Below are positions 56,156 through 63,789 of a DNA stretch of 64,000 nucleotides, piece after piece. A model generated the notes under the pieces. The model saw only the letters and a program-made list of their open reading frames with translations, ran no database searches and was not told the DNA's origin. Every line of letters starts with the position of its first letter. Within the stretch, counting starts at the first letter, position 1. Both the position numbers and the translations under genes were made by a program. Source of the stretch: JAPSGB01 sp963775185 (GTDB lineage Bacteria; Myxococcota_A; Polyangia; Polyangiales; Polyangiaceae); contig CAVZIE010000027.1 in assembly GCA_963775185.1 (NCBI GenBank), positions 124,001 through 188,000 of the forward strand, read 5' to 3'.

Positions 56156-57516
56156 GACTCGAGCACCTCCACCACGGGCCGCACGGCGTCGCGCGGGACG
56201 AGCGTCGGCCAGAAGTCGATGATCGGCGCCGGATCGGGGCGACCGCCGAAGCCCGGGCCGCTGCACGCGCCGGGCAGCCCGCTGGTGATGAGCGGCGCGA
56301 TCTCCGCGCCGAAGCGCCGCGCGGACTCGCGATCACGGGTGCGGATCGCCACGCGCAGCAGCACCTCGTCGGGCTCGCCGGCGCGGCGCGGCGAAAGCGC
56401 GCCGTGAGCGGCGTCGACGCCCACGAGCTCGACGCGGTGCTCCTCGATGCGGATGCCGAGCTTGCGGCAGCGCGCGAGCAGCAGATCCGCCGCGGCGCGC
56501 GCTCGCTTCACGGCGTGCGGCCACACGAACGTCAGCGTCGCGACGTTCTTGAAGCCGTTGTCGTAGCTGAGCGACGCCTTCAGCGCTTCCGGTGGCGCGC
56601 TGCCGCGGGCGCCGCTGACGCGCACGCGATCCGCGCCGACGTCGGTCAGACGCACGGACGTGAAGTCGGCGGTGACGTCCGGGGTGAGGTAGCGGCGCGG
56701 ATCGCCGATCTCGTAGACCAGCTGCTCCTTGACCACTGCGGGCGTGACCAACCCGCCGAGCCCCGGGTGCTTCGTGACGACGAAGTCGCCGCTCTCCTCG
56801 ACCTCGACGATGGGGTAGCCGAGATCGGCGAGCGCCGGCACGCTCTGCCAGCCGCCGGCGAAGTTGCCGCCGCTCGCCTGGCCGCCGCACTCGATCACGT
56901 GCCCCGCGATCACGCCGGCGGCGCGCCGATTCCAGTCGTCCACCGGCCAGCCGTAGCGCGCCCAGAGCGGTCCGAGCGCGAGGGCCGAGTCCGTGCAGCG
57001 TCCGGTGACCACGATGCGCGCGCCCTGGCCGAGCGCGTCGGCGATGGGCGCCGCGCCCAGGTAGGCGTTCGCGCTCTGCAATCGCTCGCGTACGCTGGAG
57101 AGCGGCGCGCCGGTGTCCAGGTTGGAGAAGGTGACGCCGGCGTCGGACAGCTCGTCGATGCGATCGAACAGGTCGTCGCCGGTCACGACGCCCACGCGGA
57201 GGCCGCGGACGCCACGCCGGCGCGCGAGCTCGACGACGGCCTCCGCGCAGCCGCGCGGGTTCATGCCGCCTGCGTTCGTCACGACCTGGATCCCGCGCCG
57301 CGCGATCTCGTCGAGCGCCGGTTCCAGCGCCGTCAGGAAGTCCGTCGCGAAGCCGGCACGCGGATTGCGGGCGAGCTGTCGGCGCAGGATCGACATGGTG
57401 ATCTCGGCAAGATAGTCGAGCATCACGGCATCGACCGGACCGCCGCGAACCTGCGCTAGCAGGGCGTCGTTCCGGTCCCCCCAGAATCCGGCGGCGCCGG
57501 CGATGCGAAACGTCAC
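56152..57516 (-). CDS. AtuA-family (acyclic terpene utilisation) protein
   Basis: The 454-residue product matches the AtuA/DUF1446 family: GAAGFWGDRNDALLAQVRGG, LDYLAEITMSILRRQL, TNAGGMNPRGCAEAV, ECGGQASGGNFAGGW and VTDVTADFTSVRLTDVG-type segments. AtuA is needed for growth on acyclic terpenes and related branched acids in pseudomonads, but its reaction is unclear. The coupled small protein downstream and the crotonase-family gene upstream suggest a short branched acyl-CoA module. It lacks the C-terminal domain that the next gene supplies separately. Confidence 0.85.
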   Translation of the reverse strand: MTFRIAGAAGFWGDRNDALLAQVRGGPVDAVMLDYLAEITMSILRRQLARNPRAGFATDFLTALEPALDEIARRGIQVVTNAGGMNPRGCAEAVVELARRRGVRGLRVGVVTGDDLFDRIDELSDAGVTFSNLDTGAPLSSVRERLQSANAYLGAAPIADALGQGARIVVTGRCTDSALALGPLWARYGWPVDDWNRRAAGVIAGHVIECGGQASGGNFAGGWQSVPALADLGYPIVEVEESGDFVVTKHPGLGGLVTPAVVKEQLVYEIGDPRRYLTPDVTADFTSVRLTDVGADRVRVSGARGSAPPEALKASLSYDNGFKNVATLTFVWPHAVKRARAAADLLLARCRKLGIRIEEHRVELVGVDAAHGALSPRRAGEPDEVLLRVAIRTRDRESARRFGAEIAPLITSGLPGACSGPGFGGRPDPAPIIDFWPTLVPRDAVRPVVEVLES

Positions 57517-57689
57517 GTGGCGGAGCGTAGCGCAACCGGCGCGCGGGTGACGGCCGTCATGGGCGACAATTGCCGGCGGGCTTTGTCATATACGCGGCGA
57601 GCGGAACGGGTGGAGAGTATCGCCGTAGGTCGGGCGTCGCGCGCCTCGCGGGGGCAGGGCGCGCGACGCCCACCTCGCCTACCGCGGCG

Positions 57690-58475
57690 TCAGCGCCCCG
57701 CGAACGACGGCGCGCGCCCAGCGCGGAACGCGCTCACGGCTTCGCGCAGATCGTCGGTCGTGAAATCGATCGCCTGCGCGTTCGCCTCGCGCGCGAGCGC
57801 GTCATCGAGCTCGCGGAGCAACGGCGCGTTCAGCGTCGCCTTCGCCTGCGCGACCGCGATCGGCGCGGCGCTCGTGATCTGTTCCACGTGAAGATCGACG
57901 ATCGCCGGCAGCTCGTCCCGCGGGACCGCGCTGTTGACGAGCCCGATCCGCTCCGCCTCGTCGCCGTGGATCAGTGCGCCGCCAAGGATCAGCTCCGCGG
58001 CCTTTGCCGGCCCGACCAGACGCGGCAAGAGCAGCGTGCAGCCCATGCCCGGGTGCAAGCCGACGCGCACGAAGTTCGCGCCGAGGCGCGCCTCGCGGGC
58101 GGCGAGCCGCACGTCGCAGGCCATCGCCAGACACAGGCCGGCTCCGACGGCCGCGCCCTGCACGACCGCGATGCTCGGCACGCGCAGCCTGAGCACGGAG
58201 AGGAACGCGCCGTAGAAGCGCAGCATGCCCAAGCGGTTCAGCTCGGGAGCGCGGGCGGCGTTCGCGTCGATCACCGCGAAGTCGCCGCCGGCGCAGAACG
58301 CCCGGCCCTCGCCCGACACGAGCACGACGCGCGGCTCGTCGGAGGCGTTGATCGCCGTGACGGCCTCGGCCACGAGCTCGCCCATCTCGGCGGTCATGGC
58401 GTTGTGCTTGTCCGGTCGGTCCAGCACGATGCGCGCGACGCGACCGATCTCCCAGCGTAGCGGAGGCTTGTCCAT
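57690..58475 (-). CDS. Crotonase-family protein lacking both catalytic glutamates
   Basis: The 261-residue protein has the crotonase fold with both oxyanion-hole loops (FCAGGDF at 60-66 and QGAAVGAGLCLAMACD). At the two places where enoyl-CoA hydratases have glutamate, this protein has Cys115 (GAGLCLAMACD) and Asn134 (LGANFVRVGLHPG). Standard hydration is therefore unlikely; a related isomerase, thioesterase or decarboxylase reaction is possible. ATG 58475 begins MDKPPLRWE; a GTG at 58493 would add six residues. It precedes the AtuA genes on the same strand, 173 nt away. Confidence 0.88.
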   Translation of the reverse strand: MDKPPLRWEIGRVARIVLDRPDKHNAMTAEMGELVAEAVTAINASDEPRVVLVSGEGRAFCAGGDFAVIDANAARAPELNRLGMLRFYGAFLSVLRLRVPSIAVVQGAAVGAGLCLAMACDVRLAAREARLGANFVRVGLHPGMGCTLLLPRLVGPAKAAELILGGALIHGDEAERIGLVNSAVPRDELPAIVDLHVEQITSAAPIAVAQAKATLNAPLLRELDDALAREANAQAIDFTTDDLREAVSAFRAGRAPSFAGR

Positions 58476-58496
58476 GGCGGCGGAGGCTACCACCGG

Positions 58497-58922
58497 TTAC
58501 TCGATCGTCATCGCTGGCGGGGGCGGCGGCGGGAAGACGCTGGACGCGGGCGCTGGCGGGTAGCGGCTGTCGGCAGGGGCCGGAGCGTCGCGGTATCCCG
58601 CGGACGGGACCGGAAAATCGGCGCGGGGCGCGCTGCACACGACGGTCACGGCCTGCGGGCTGTAGATCTCCAGTGTCACGTACTGCAAGAGGACGTGGAG
58701 GAAGCTGGTCTGGCTGTACGCCTCGGCCCAGCCGTGCGGACACGCGCGCGCCAGATCGGACGAGCCGCTGGCCTCGACGAGTCCGCCGACGAAGCCGTTC
58801 TGCCACTGGTTGTCGTGCTGCGGATCGGTCTTGCCCGGCGGCAGCCCCGAGTAGACGCTGGTGCGGAAGCAGCCGGTCAGCGCCAGGGCCGCGAGCGGCG
58901 CGAGGGCGGCACGGCGGTTCAT
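58497..58922 (-). CDS. Bor-like lipoprotein
   Basis: The signal ends in LAALALTGC. The body has the Bor-type pattern: NGFVGGLVE, ACPHGWAEAYSQTSFLHVLL and LEIYSPQAVTVVC, which parallels the Bor segment around G-I-Y-T-P (x)-V-x-C. The C-terminal ~35 residues are Pro-rich and extra. Bor of phage lambda is an outer-membrane lipoprotein linked to serum survival; the role here is unknown. Its ATG overlaps the stop of the upstream Bor-like gene. Confidence 0.78.
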   Translation of the reverse strand: MNRRAALAPLAALALTGCFRTSVYSGLPPGKTDPQHDNQWQNGFVGGLVEASGSSDLARACPHGWAEAYSQTSFLHVLLQYVTLEIYSPQAVTVVCSAPRADFPVPSAGYRDAPAPADSRYPPAPASSVFPPPPPPAMTIE

Positions 58923-59233
58923 CGGCGGGGCTCCTTGCCGCACGTCACGTAGATCCGGCGCGGCGCGTAAATCCCGAGCGTGATGATGGTCGCGCCGAGC
59001 GTCAGTGCGTCCTCGCCCGTCTGCACCTCCCGCGCCCGCCCGCTCGCGCACACGTCCCGCACGTCCACCTCGGCGTGGCCGACGAGCCCGCCGACGTAGA
59101 AGCTCCGCCACAGGCTGTGCTCCGTCCCGACCGGGACGCGGGGATCGGTGAACGTCGCCTTGCAGCCGCCGACCGCGACGAGCGCGCCGAGCGCGAAGGC
59201 CGCGAGGAGCCCGGTCCACGTCCGCCGCTGCAT
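58919..59233 (-). CDS. Bor-like lipoprotein, tandem copy
   Basis: The signal ends in LVAVGGC. The 104 residues carry FYVGGLVGHAEVDVRDVCAS, TLGATIITLGIYAPRRIYVT and a final Cys, a close fit to the Bor family, including the I-T-L-G-I-Y-x-P string. The stop overlaps the start of the second Bor-like gene by 4 nt (ATGA), so the two form a coupled pair. The two copies differ clearly, so the duplication is old. Confidence 0.8.
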   Translation of the reverse strand: MQRRTWTGLLAAFALGALVAVGGCKATFTDPRVPVGTEHSLWRSFYVGGLVGHAEVDVRDVCASGRAREVQTGEDALTLGATIITLGIYAPRRIYVTCGKEPRR

Positions 59234-59290
59234 CCCGCTCTTATAACCGACGTCATGGCGGGCGCCCCGCGGCAGGCGTACATCACCCGC

Positions 59291-59860
59291 ATGTCCACCT
59301 TGGCTGGGGTCGGACCGGAGCTCCCCGGGATCGCGCGCGCGGCCATCGCCGCCTGGCTCCGCGGCGACCGGCCGGTCGTGTCAGCGCGGGACGCGCCGGC
59401 GGCGCCCGTGTTCGTCACACTGCGCGATCCCGACGGCGCGCTGCGCGGCTGTATCGGCACGACGGTGCCCACCGAGCCCGACGTCGCCGCGGAGACGGCG
59501 CGCAGCGCCGTGCTCGCCGCGGCGCGCGACCCACGCTTTCCCCCGCTCGAGGCGGACGAGCTGGCGGGCGTCCACATCGAGGTGAGCGTGCTGTTGCCGG
59601 AGGAGCCGGTGACGGGCGAGGAAGAGCTCGACCCGGCACGCTACGGCGTCGTGGTCCGCGACGGCCTCGGGCGCCAGGGCCTGCTCCTGCCCGACGTGCC
59701 GGGCATCGACGACGCCCGCGCGCAGGTCGCCATCGCCCGGCGCAAGGGCGGGATCGATCCGCACGCGCCGGCGCGGATCACCCGCTTCGAGGTGCTGAAG
59801 TTCGTCGAGCCGGGCGGCCGTGCCGCGGCGAGACAGGGGGGTGGGCGCAGCAGGGATTGA
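59291..59860 (+). CDS. AMMECR1-domain protein (AmmeMemoRadiSam system protein A type)
   Basis: The 189 residues fit the AMMECR1 domain: PVFVTLRDPDGALRGCIGTT with the conserved Cys, SAVLAAARDPRFPPLEADEL, VEVSVLLPEEP-type strand (EVSVLLPEEPVTG), QGLLLPDVP and FEVLKF. Family members usually sit with Memo and radical SAM genes, which are not in this window. The start is uncertain: ATG 59291 begins near the domain, ATG 59255 adds 12 residues. The last six codons overlap the 3' end of the antisense tRNA-Val gene. Confidence 0.88.
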   Translation: MSTLAGVGPELPGIARAAIAAWLRGDRPVVSARDAPAAPVFVTLRDPDGALRGCIGTTVPTEPDVAAETARSAVLAAARDPRFPPLEADELAGVHIEVSVLLPEEPVTGEEELDPARYGVVVRDGLGRQGLLLPDVPGIDDARAQVAIARRKGGIDPHAPARITRFEVLKFVEPGGRAAARQGGGRSRD

Positions 59861-59913
59861 ACCTGCGACTTCGTCCGTGTGAAGGACGCACTCTACCGCT
59901 GAGTTATGCGCCC
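59842..59913 (-). tRNA. tRNA-Val (anticodon CAC)
   Basis: The minus strand folds into a complete cloverleaf: acceptor GGGCGCA/TGCGCCC, D-arm with AGCGGTAGAG, anticodon arm CGTCC-TTCACAC-GGACG, and T-arm with GGTTCAATCC. The 7-nt loop TTCACAC gives anticodon CAC for the Val codon GUG. CCA is not encoded (ACCC follows). The discriminator base is A. Confidence 0.96.
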
Positions 59914-60043
59914 GGTGCCCGGGACACGCCCCGGGGCGAGGGGACGCGGTTAATACCGCGCTCCGCCGCGATCCGCAATCCAAACGGTCGGGGCGGTTTT
60001 TCGCGGCCCGGGTCGGCTCCGGGCTGCTATAGGAAGCGACCCG

Positions 60044-60754
60044 ATGGAGGACGCAGAGCCCGTGGGGGCTGCCGCCGAGGGCCGCGACCGGAACAAGGAC
60101 CGGCTTGTCGGCATCGCGATTATCGCCGTCGCCTTCGTCGCGTCGCTGGGCCTCTCCCTGTGGGCCAGCCGCGCGTCGCGTCCGCAGACGAGCCAGCCGC
60201 CGGGCCCGCCGACCACCGCCGGCCTGGTCGGCTACCCGCACGCGGTCGATCCAGTCCGTGCCCTCGACGCCGCGCGCGCCGTGACCGCGCGCGACCTGCT
60301 GCGCGGCATCGACGCCGAAGGGGTGAAGAGCGACGGCACCGTGGACGTGTCGACGGGCCTCGCGCGCGTGCGCTACACGTTCCAGAGCGCTCCGGGGGAG
60401 GGCCCGCAGCCGCCGCGGGAGGAGGGCGTGCTGGCGCGGAGCACGTACTGCGGAAAGCAGACGGTGCACCTGAAGAAGGAAGGGCTGGTCGCCGACCCGG
60501 ACCTGGCGAGCTACCCCTGCGCGACCCAGCACGAGGACGCGCTGCCCGAGCCGCGCTGCGACATGCGCGCGGTGTGGCAGCGCGCGGTCGCCAAGGGCGC
60601 CCCCAAGGACCACCTCGCGCGCATCGACTACTACCGATCGCGCGCCGGGCCGGCGTGGCGCTTCGATATGCCTGGCACCCAGGTCCACTTCAGCCTGTAC
60701 GGCGACTGCGGCCGCGAGCTCGACGAGCGCGAGGCCGTCACCGTGCTGCCCTGA
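60044..60754 (+). CDS. Membrane-anchored protein of unknown function
   Basis: The 236-residue protein has a short charged cytoplasmic start, one span (LVGIAIIAVAFVASLGLSLW) and a ~190-residue exported domain. That domain has paired Cys (STYCGKQ, YPCATQ, PRCDMR, YGDCGRE) and several Tyr/Arg-rich strands, and does not match a known family. The start at 60044 follows the tRNA-Val by 130 nt. Its 3' end overlaps the convergent sugar-phosphate isomerase gene by 17 nt. Confidence 0.7.
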   Translation: MEDAEPVGAAAEGRDRNKDRLVGIAIIAVAFVASLGLSLWASRASRPQTSQPPGPPTTAGLVGYPHAVDPVRALDAARAVTARDLLRGIDAEGVKSDGTVDVSTGLARVRYTFQSAPGEGPQPPREEGVLARSTYCGKQTVHLKKEGLVADPDLASYPCATQHEDALPEPRCDMRAVWQRAVAKGAPKDHLARIDYYRSRAGPAWRFDMPGTQVHFSLYGDCGRELDEREAVTVLP

Positions 60755-61181
60755 GCTCCTGCGCGCGGATCGCCGCCAGGCTCTCGTCCTCGGTGCCGCC
60801 GTAGGGCTCGGCGAGCCACGCATCCACGATCTCGCGGGCGACCGCCTCGCTCGTCGCTCGCAGGCTGAGCGCGAGCACGTTGGCGTCGTTCCAGCGCCGC
60901 GCGCCGCGCGCCGTCTCCGCGTCGGCGCACAGCGCGGCCCGGACGCCTTCGACCTTGTTCGCCGCGATCGAGACGCCGGTGCCCGTCCAGCAGCACACGA
61001 TGCCCTGGTCGTGGTCGCCGCGCGCGACCGCCTCGGCGACGCGGACCGCCGTCTTGCCCCACGCCTCGCGCTCGTCGGCGGCGGCGCCGAAGCGTGTCAC
61101 GTCGTGGCCGAGCTCGCCGAGGCGGCGCGCGATCGCGTCGACCAGGTGCGTCTTGTCGTCGGCGCCGAGTGCGATGCGCAT
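60738..61181 (-). CDS. RpiB/LacA/LacB-family sugar-phosphate isomerase
   Basis: The 147-residue protein starts MRIALGADDKTHLVDAIARR. It contains the catalytic-loop string GIVCCWTGTGVSIAANK, with the Cys that acts as base in RpiB, and ARRWNDANVLALSLR, which fits the substrate-binding stretch. It should interconvert ribose 5-phosphate and ribulose 5-phosphate or a related sugar pair. Compared with RpiB the start lacks the classic H-A-G-x-x-L string, so it may be a divergent branch. Confidence 0.86.
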   Translation of the reverse strand: MRIALGADDKTHLVDAIARRLGELGHDVTRFGAAADEREAWGKTAVRVAEAVARGDHDQGIVCCWTGTGVSIAANKVEGVRAALCADAETARGARRWNDANVLALSLRATSEAVAREIVDAWLAEPYGGTEDESLAAIRAQELRAAR

Positions 61182-61228
61182 GCCCGGAGCATAGCGTGCC
61201 GGCCCGCTGTGGAGCTATCCTGGCGGCC

Positions 61229-61765
61229 ATGTTCGCTCGCACCTTGTTCGCCGCGCTCGGTCTCGCCGTGCTCGGATCGATCGCGTCGTCGGGGTGCAAC
61301 GCCGGCGGGGACGACTCTGCCGACAGCTGCCTCAAGCTCGACGACTGCCCCGAGTGGCGCTGCACGTGTCGCAACGGACAGGTCGGCAACACCGGCGAGT
61401 GCTTGAACAACACCTGCACGCCGGGTCACGACCTGTGCACGACGGTCTGCTACGACCGCGGCGGGCTCGCGAGCTTCGAAGCCATCCAGGATGTCACCAA
61501 GACGGCCGAGTGTGCAGCGTTCTGCGCCAAGGCCGATGCGCTCGCGTGCGGCGGCACCTGCGACAAGAACTACTGGTGCGCGCCGGCGAAGTCCGAGTGC
61601 GCCGCCGCGAAGCGCGCGATGTTGCAGTGCGAGGTCGACACGGGCGCTTGGCAGTGCAACCCCGGCGGCGGCTTCACCGTGACGAGCGCTTGCCCTGGCG
61701 CTGCGTGCGCCGACGCGGGGCTCGACGGATCTTCGGACTCGGCGGCGGACTCGGCGACGGAGTGA
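61229..61765 (+). CDS. Small Cys-rich predicted lipoprotein
   Basis: The signal ends in SIASSGC. The 178 residues carry about 20 Cys in a spaced pattern (CLKLDDCPEWRCTC, CLNNTCTPGHDLCTTVC, CAAFCAKADALACGGTC, CAPAKSEC), so a disulfide-stabilised fold is likely. The Asp/Ser-rich tail (LDGSSDSAADSATE) overlaps the frame of the convergent engB gene. No family is recognised. Confidence 0.72.
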   Translation: MFARTLFAALGLAVLGSIASSGCNAGGDDSADSCLKLDDCPEWRCTCRNGQVGNTGECLNNTCTPGHDLCTTVCYDRGGLASFEAIQDVTKTAECAAFCAKADALACGGTCDKNYWCAPAKSECAAAKRAMLQCEVDTGAWQCNPGGGFTVTSACPGAACADAGLDGSSDSAADSATE

Positions 61766-62415
61766 CGCCTTCCGGCGCGGCGTCTCCGAACGCGACGCTG
61801 CGGAATCCAACGCCAGAGCTCGTCGCGACCCGTGCCGTCCTTGGCGGAGAAGCCGACCACGCGCCTCCCGGCGGCGTGCTGCACCTTCGCGAGCGCCGGC
61901 TTGCGCTGCGACGCCGGGAGCTTGTCGAGCTTGGTCGCCACGACGAGCGTTTCGACCGGCCTGCGTGGTATCCGCGCCGGACCGGCAATCATCTCCAGCA
62001 AGTCCAGATCGTCCGCCTCGAGTCCGCGGCGCACGTCGACCAGCAGGATCACGGCGCCGAGCGTCGGACGCCCGAGCAGATAGCCTTCGATCAGGTCGGC
62101 CCAGCTCCCGCGCTCGGCCTTCGAGCGCTTGGCGTAGCCGTAGCCAGGCAGATCGACGAACGCGAGCGCGGCGTCGTCGATCGTGCGCGCTTCGAAGAAC
62201 GACACGCTGCGCGTGCAGCCGGGCGTGGAGCTGGTGCGCACGAGGTTCCGGCGCTCCAGCAGGCTGTTCATCAGGCTGCTCTTGCCCACGTTCGAGCGAC
62301 CGGCGAACGCGATTTCGGCGCCCACCGGTGGAGGCAGCTCCTCGATGCGGCGCGCGGCGGCGGCAAAGGACGCGGATTTGACGCGCGCGGGCGTGACGTG
62401 GGTGGGTGTAGGCAC
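61570..62415 (-). CDS. engB: Ribosome-biogenesis GTPase EngB/YsxC
   Basis: The GTPase has G1 GRSNVGKS at 39-46, G2 STPGCTRS, G3 DLPGYGYAK, G4 TKLDKL at 161-166 and G5-like GFSAKDG. It aids assembly of the large ribosomal subunit. A copy of the palindromic element is translated in frame as IAGPARIP at 143-150 between G3 and G4. The frame stays open past ~61,790, antisense to the Cys-rich lipoprotein, to 61,570; the true C-terminus is probably near residue 205, perhaps lost to a frameshift. The start is ATG 62415. Confidence 0.9.
   Translation of the reverse strand: MPTPTHVTPARVKSASFAAAARRIEELPPPVGAEIAFAGRSNVGKSSLMNSLLERRNLVRTSSTPGCTRSVSFFEARTIDDAALAFVDLPGYGYAKRSKAERGSWADLIEGYLLGRPTLGAVILLVDVRRGLEADDLDLLEMIAGPARIPRRPVETLVVATKLDKLPASQRKPALAKVQHAAGRRVVGFSAKDGTGRDELWRWIPQRRVRRRRAGRRHSVAESAAESEDPSSPASAHAAPGQALVTVKPPPGLHCQAPVSTSHCNIARFAAAHSDFAGAHQ
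61967..61991 (-). repeat. Dispersed palindromic element inside engB
   Basis: The plus strand reads GGTATCCGCGCCGGACCGGC then AATCAT. On the coding strand it is ATTGCCGGTCCGGCGCGGAT, translated as IAGPARI. Confidence 0.8.
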
Positions 62416-62459
62416 TGGCAGGCAGCATTGCCCGTCGGAGGGGCATTGGCTAGACTCTC

Positions 62460-63788
62460 GTGACGATGCGGATGCTTCGCTTGTCGCTCGCGGCGGCGTC
62501 GCTCGCGCTCGCGGGGGGCGTGGCGGCGAGCGCGTGCACGGCGTTCACCGGCGCCGAGGACTTGCTCGCCCAGGACGGCGGCCTCGGCGCCGACGGCTCG
62601 AACGGCGGTACGTTCGGCGATAGTGGCGGCTGGCCCGACGGCAGCGGCGCCAGCGGCGGCGCGGGCGGCTCAGGCGGCAGCGGCGCGTCCGGAAGTGGCG
62701 GCAGCAGCGGCACGAGCGCCGGCGGCGCGGGCGGCTTTGGCGGATCGGCGGGCGCGGCGGGCGGCGCGGGCGGATCCGGTGGCAGCAGCGCAGGCGGCAG
62801 CGGCGGCACGGGCGCGACCGGCGGCAGTGGCGGCACGGGCGCGACCGGCGGCAGCGGCGGCACGGGCGCGACCGGCGGCACGGGCGCGACCGGCGGCACG
62901 GGCGCGACCGGCGGCACGGGCGCGACCGGCGGCACCGGCGGCACCGGCGGCACCGGCGGTAGCGGTGGCACGGGCGGTTCAGGCGGCAGTGGCACGGGCG
63001 GCTCGGGCGGCAGCGGCGGCTCGCCGCCGCAGTGCACCGGACCGGCCGACTGCAGCGACGGCAACCTGTGCACCGACGATACCTGCAGCGGCGGCTCGTG
63101 CCAGCACTCGTTCAACACCGCCGACTGCGATGACGGCAACAAGTGCAACGGCGTCGCGCGCTGCAGCGGTGGCAACTGCCTGCCCGGCACGCCGCCCACC
63201 GTCGACGACGGCAACGCATGCACCACCGACTCGTGCAACCCGTCCACCGGCGCCGTCACGCACACGCCCGTCAGCGTCGACGACAACGACAAGTGCACGA
63301 CCGACGCGTGCAACACGTCGACCGGCCAGATCACGCACACGCCCGTGAACATCGACGACGGCAACTCGTGCACCGCCGACTCGTGCACGCCGACGGGCGG
63401 CGTGAAGCACGTGACCACGCCGAGCTTCAACTCGTGCGGCAGCTCGTGCAGCTCGGGCTTCCACATCACCAGCGAGACCACGACCATCAGCTGCGGGTCC
63501 GGCGGCTTCGGCAACCAGGTGAGCTGCTCGCCGGATTGCGGGAACAGCTTCAACGCGTGCGGTTCCAGCTGCCCGAGCGGCTATCATATCTCCAGCGAGA
63601 CCACGACGCTGAGCTGCAGCTTCAGCGGCGGCTTCGGCAACCAGGTATCGTGCGGCGTGAACTCGGGCTCGTTCACGGCCTGCGGGTACTCGTGCCCCAC
63701 CGGGTTCCACTCGACTAGCAGCGGCACGAACCTGAGCTGCAGCTTCAGCGGCGGCTTCGGCAACTACGTGAACTGCGCGCCGGGCTGA
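62460..63788 (+). CDS. Lipoprotein with Gly/Thr repeats, DDGNxCT repeats and a triple Cys-rich C-terminal repeat
   Basis: The signal ends in GGVAASAC. A long low-complexity region of GGTGATGGSG units (62690-63030) is followed by Cys repeats of the DDGNxCTxDxC type (DDGNKCNGVARC, DDGNACTTDSCN, DDGNSCTADSCT). The C-terminal ~125 residues contain three copies of a ~38-residue unit, roughly F-x-A-C-G-x-S-C-P-S-G-Y/F-H then SETTTLSCSFSGGFGNQVSC. GTG 62460 and ATG 62466 are possible starts. The middle repeats are widespread in Myxococcota; the C-terminal repeat is not one I recognise. Confidence 0.78.
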   Translation: MTMRMLRLSLAAASLALAGGVAASACTAFTGAEDLLAQDGGLGADGSNGGTFGDSGGWPDGSGASGGAGGSGGSGASGSGGSSGTSAGGAGGFGGSAGAAGGAGGSGGSSAGGSGGTGATGGSGGTGATGGSGGTGATGGTGATGGTGATGGTGATGGTGGTGGTGGSGGTGGSGGSGTGGSGGSGGSPPQCTGPADCSDGNLCTDDTCSGGSCQHSFNTADCDDGNKCNGVARCSGGNCLPGTPPTVDDGNACTTDSCNPSTGAVTHTPVSVDDNDKCTTDACNTSTGQITHTPVNIDDGNSCTADSCTPTGGVKHVTTPSFNSCGSSCSSGFHITSETTTISCGSGGFGNQVSCSPDCGNSFNACGSSCPSGYHISSETTTLSCSFSGGFGNQVSCGVNSGSFTACGYSCPTGFHSTSSGTNLSCSFSGGFGNYVNCAPG

Positions 63789-63789
63789 G

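Noticed and set aside
59381..60823. Minus-strand open frame across the tRNA-Val gene.
   Set aside because: It reads through the tRNA and gives the well-known tRNA-derived peptide pattern; the plus-strand AMMECR1 gene and the tRNA explain the region.
62690..63030. Short GGCACGGGCGCGACC-type repeats as a CRISPR or regulatory array.
   Set aside because: They keep the reading frame of a lipoprotein and code a Gly/Thr linker.
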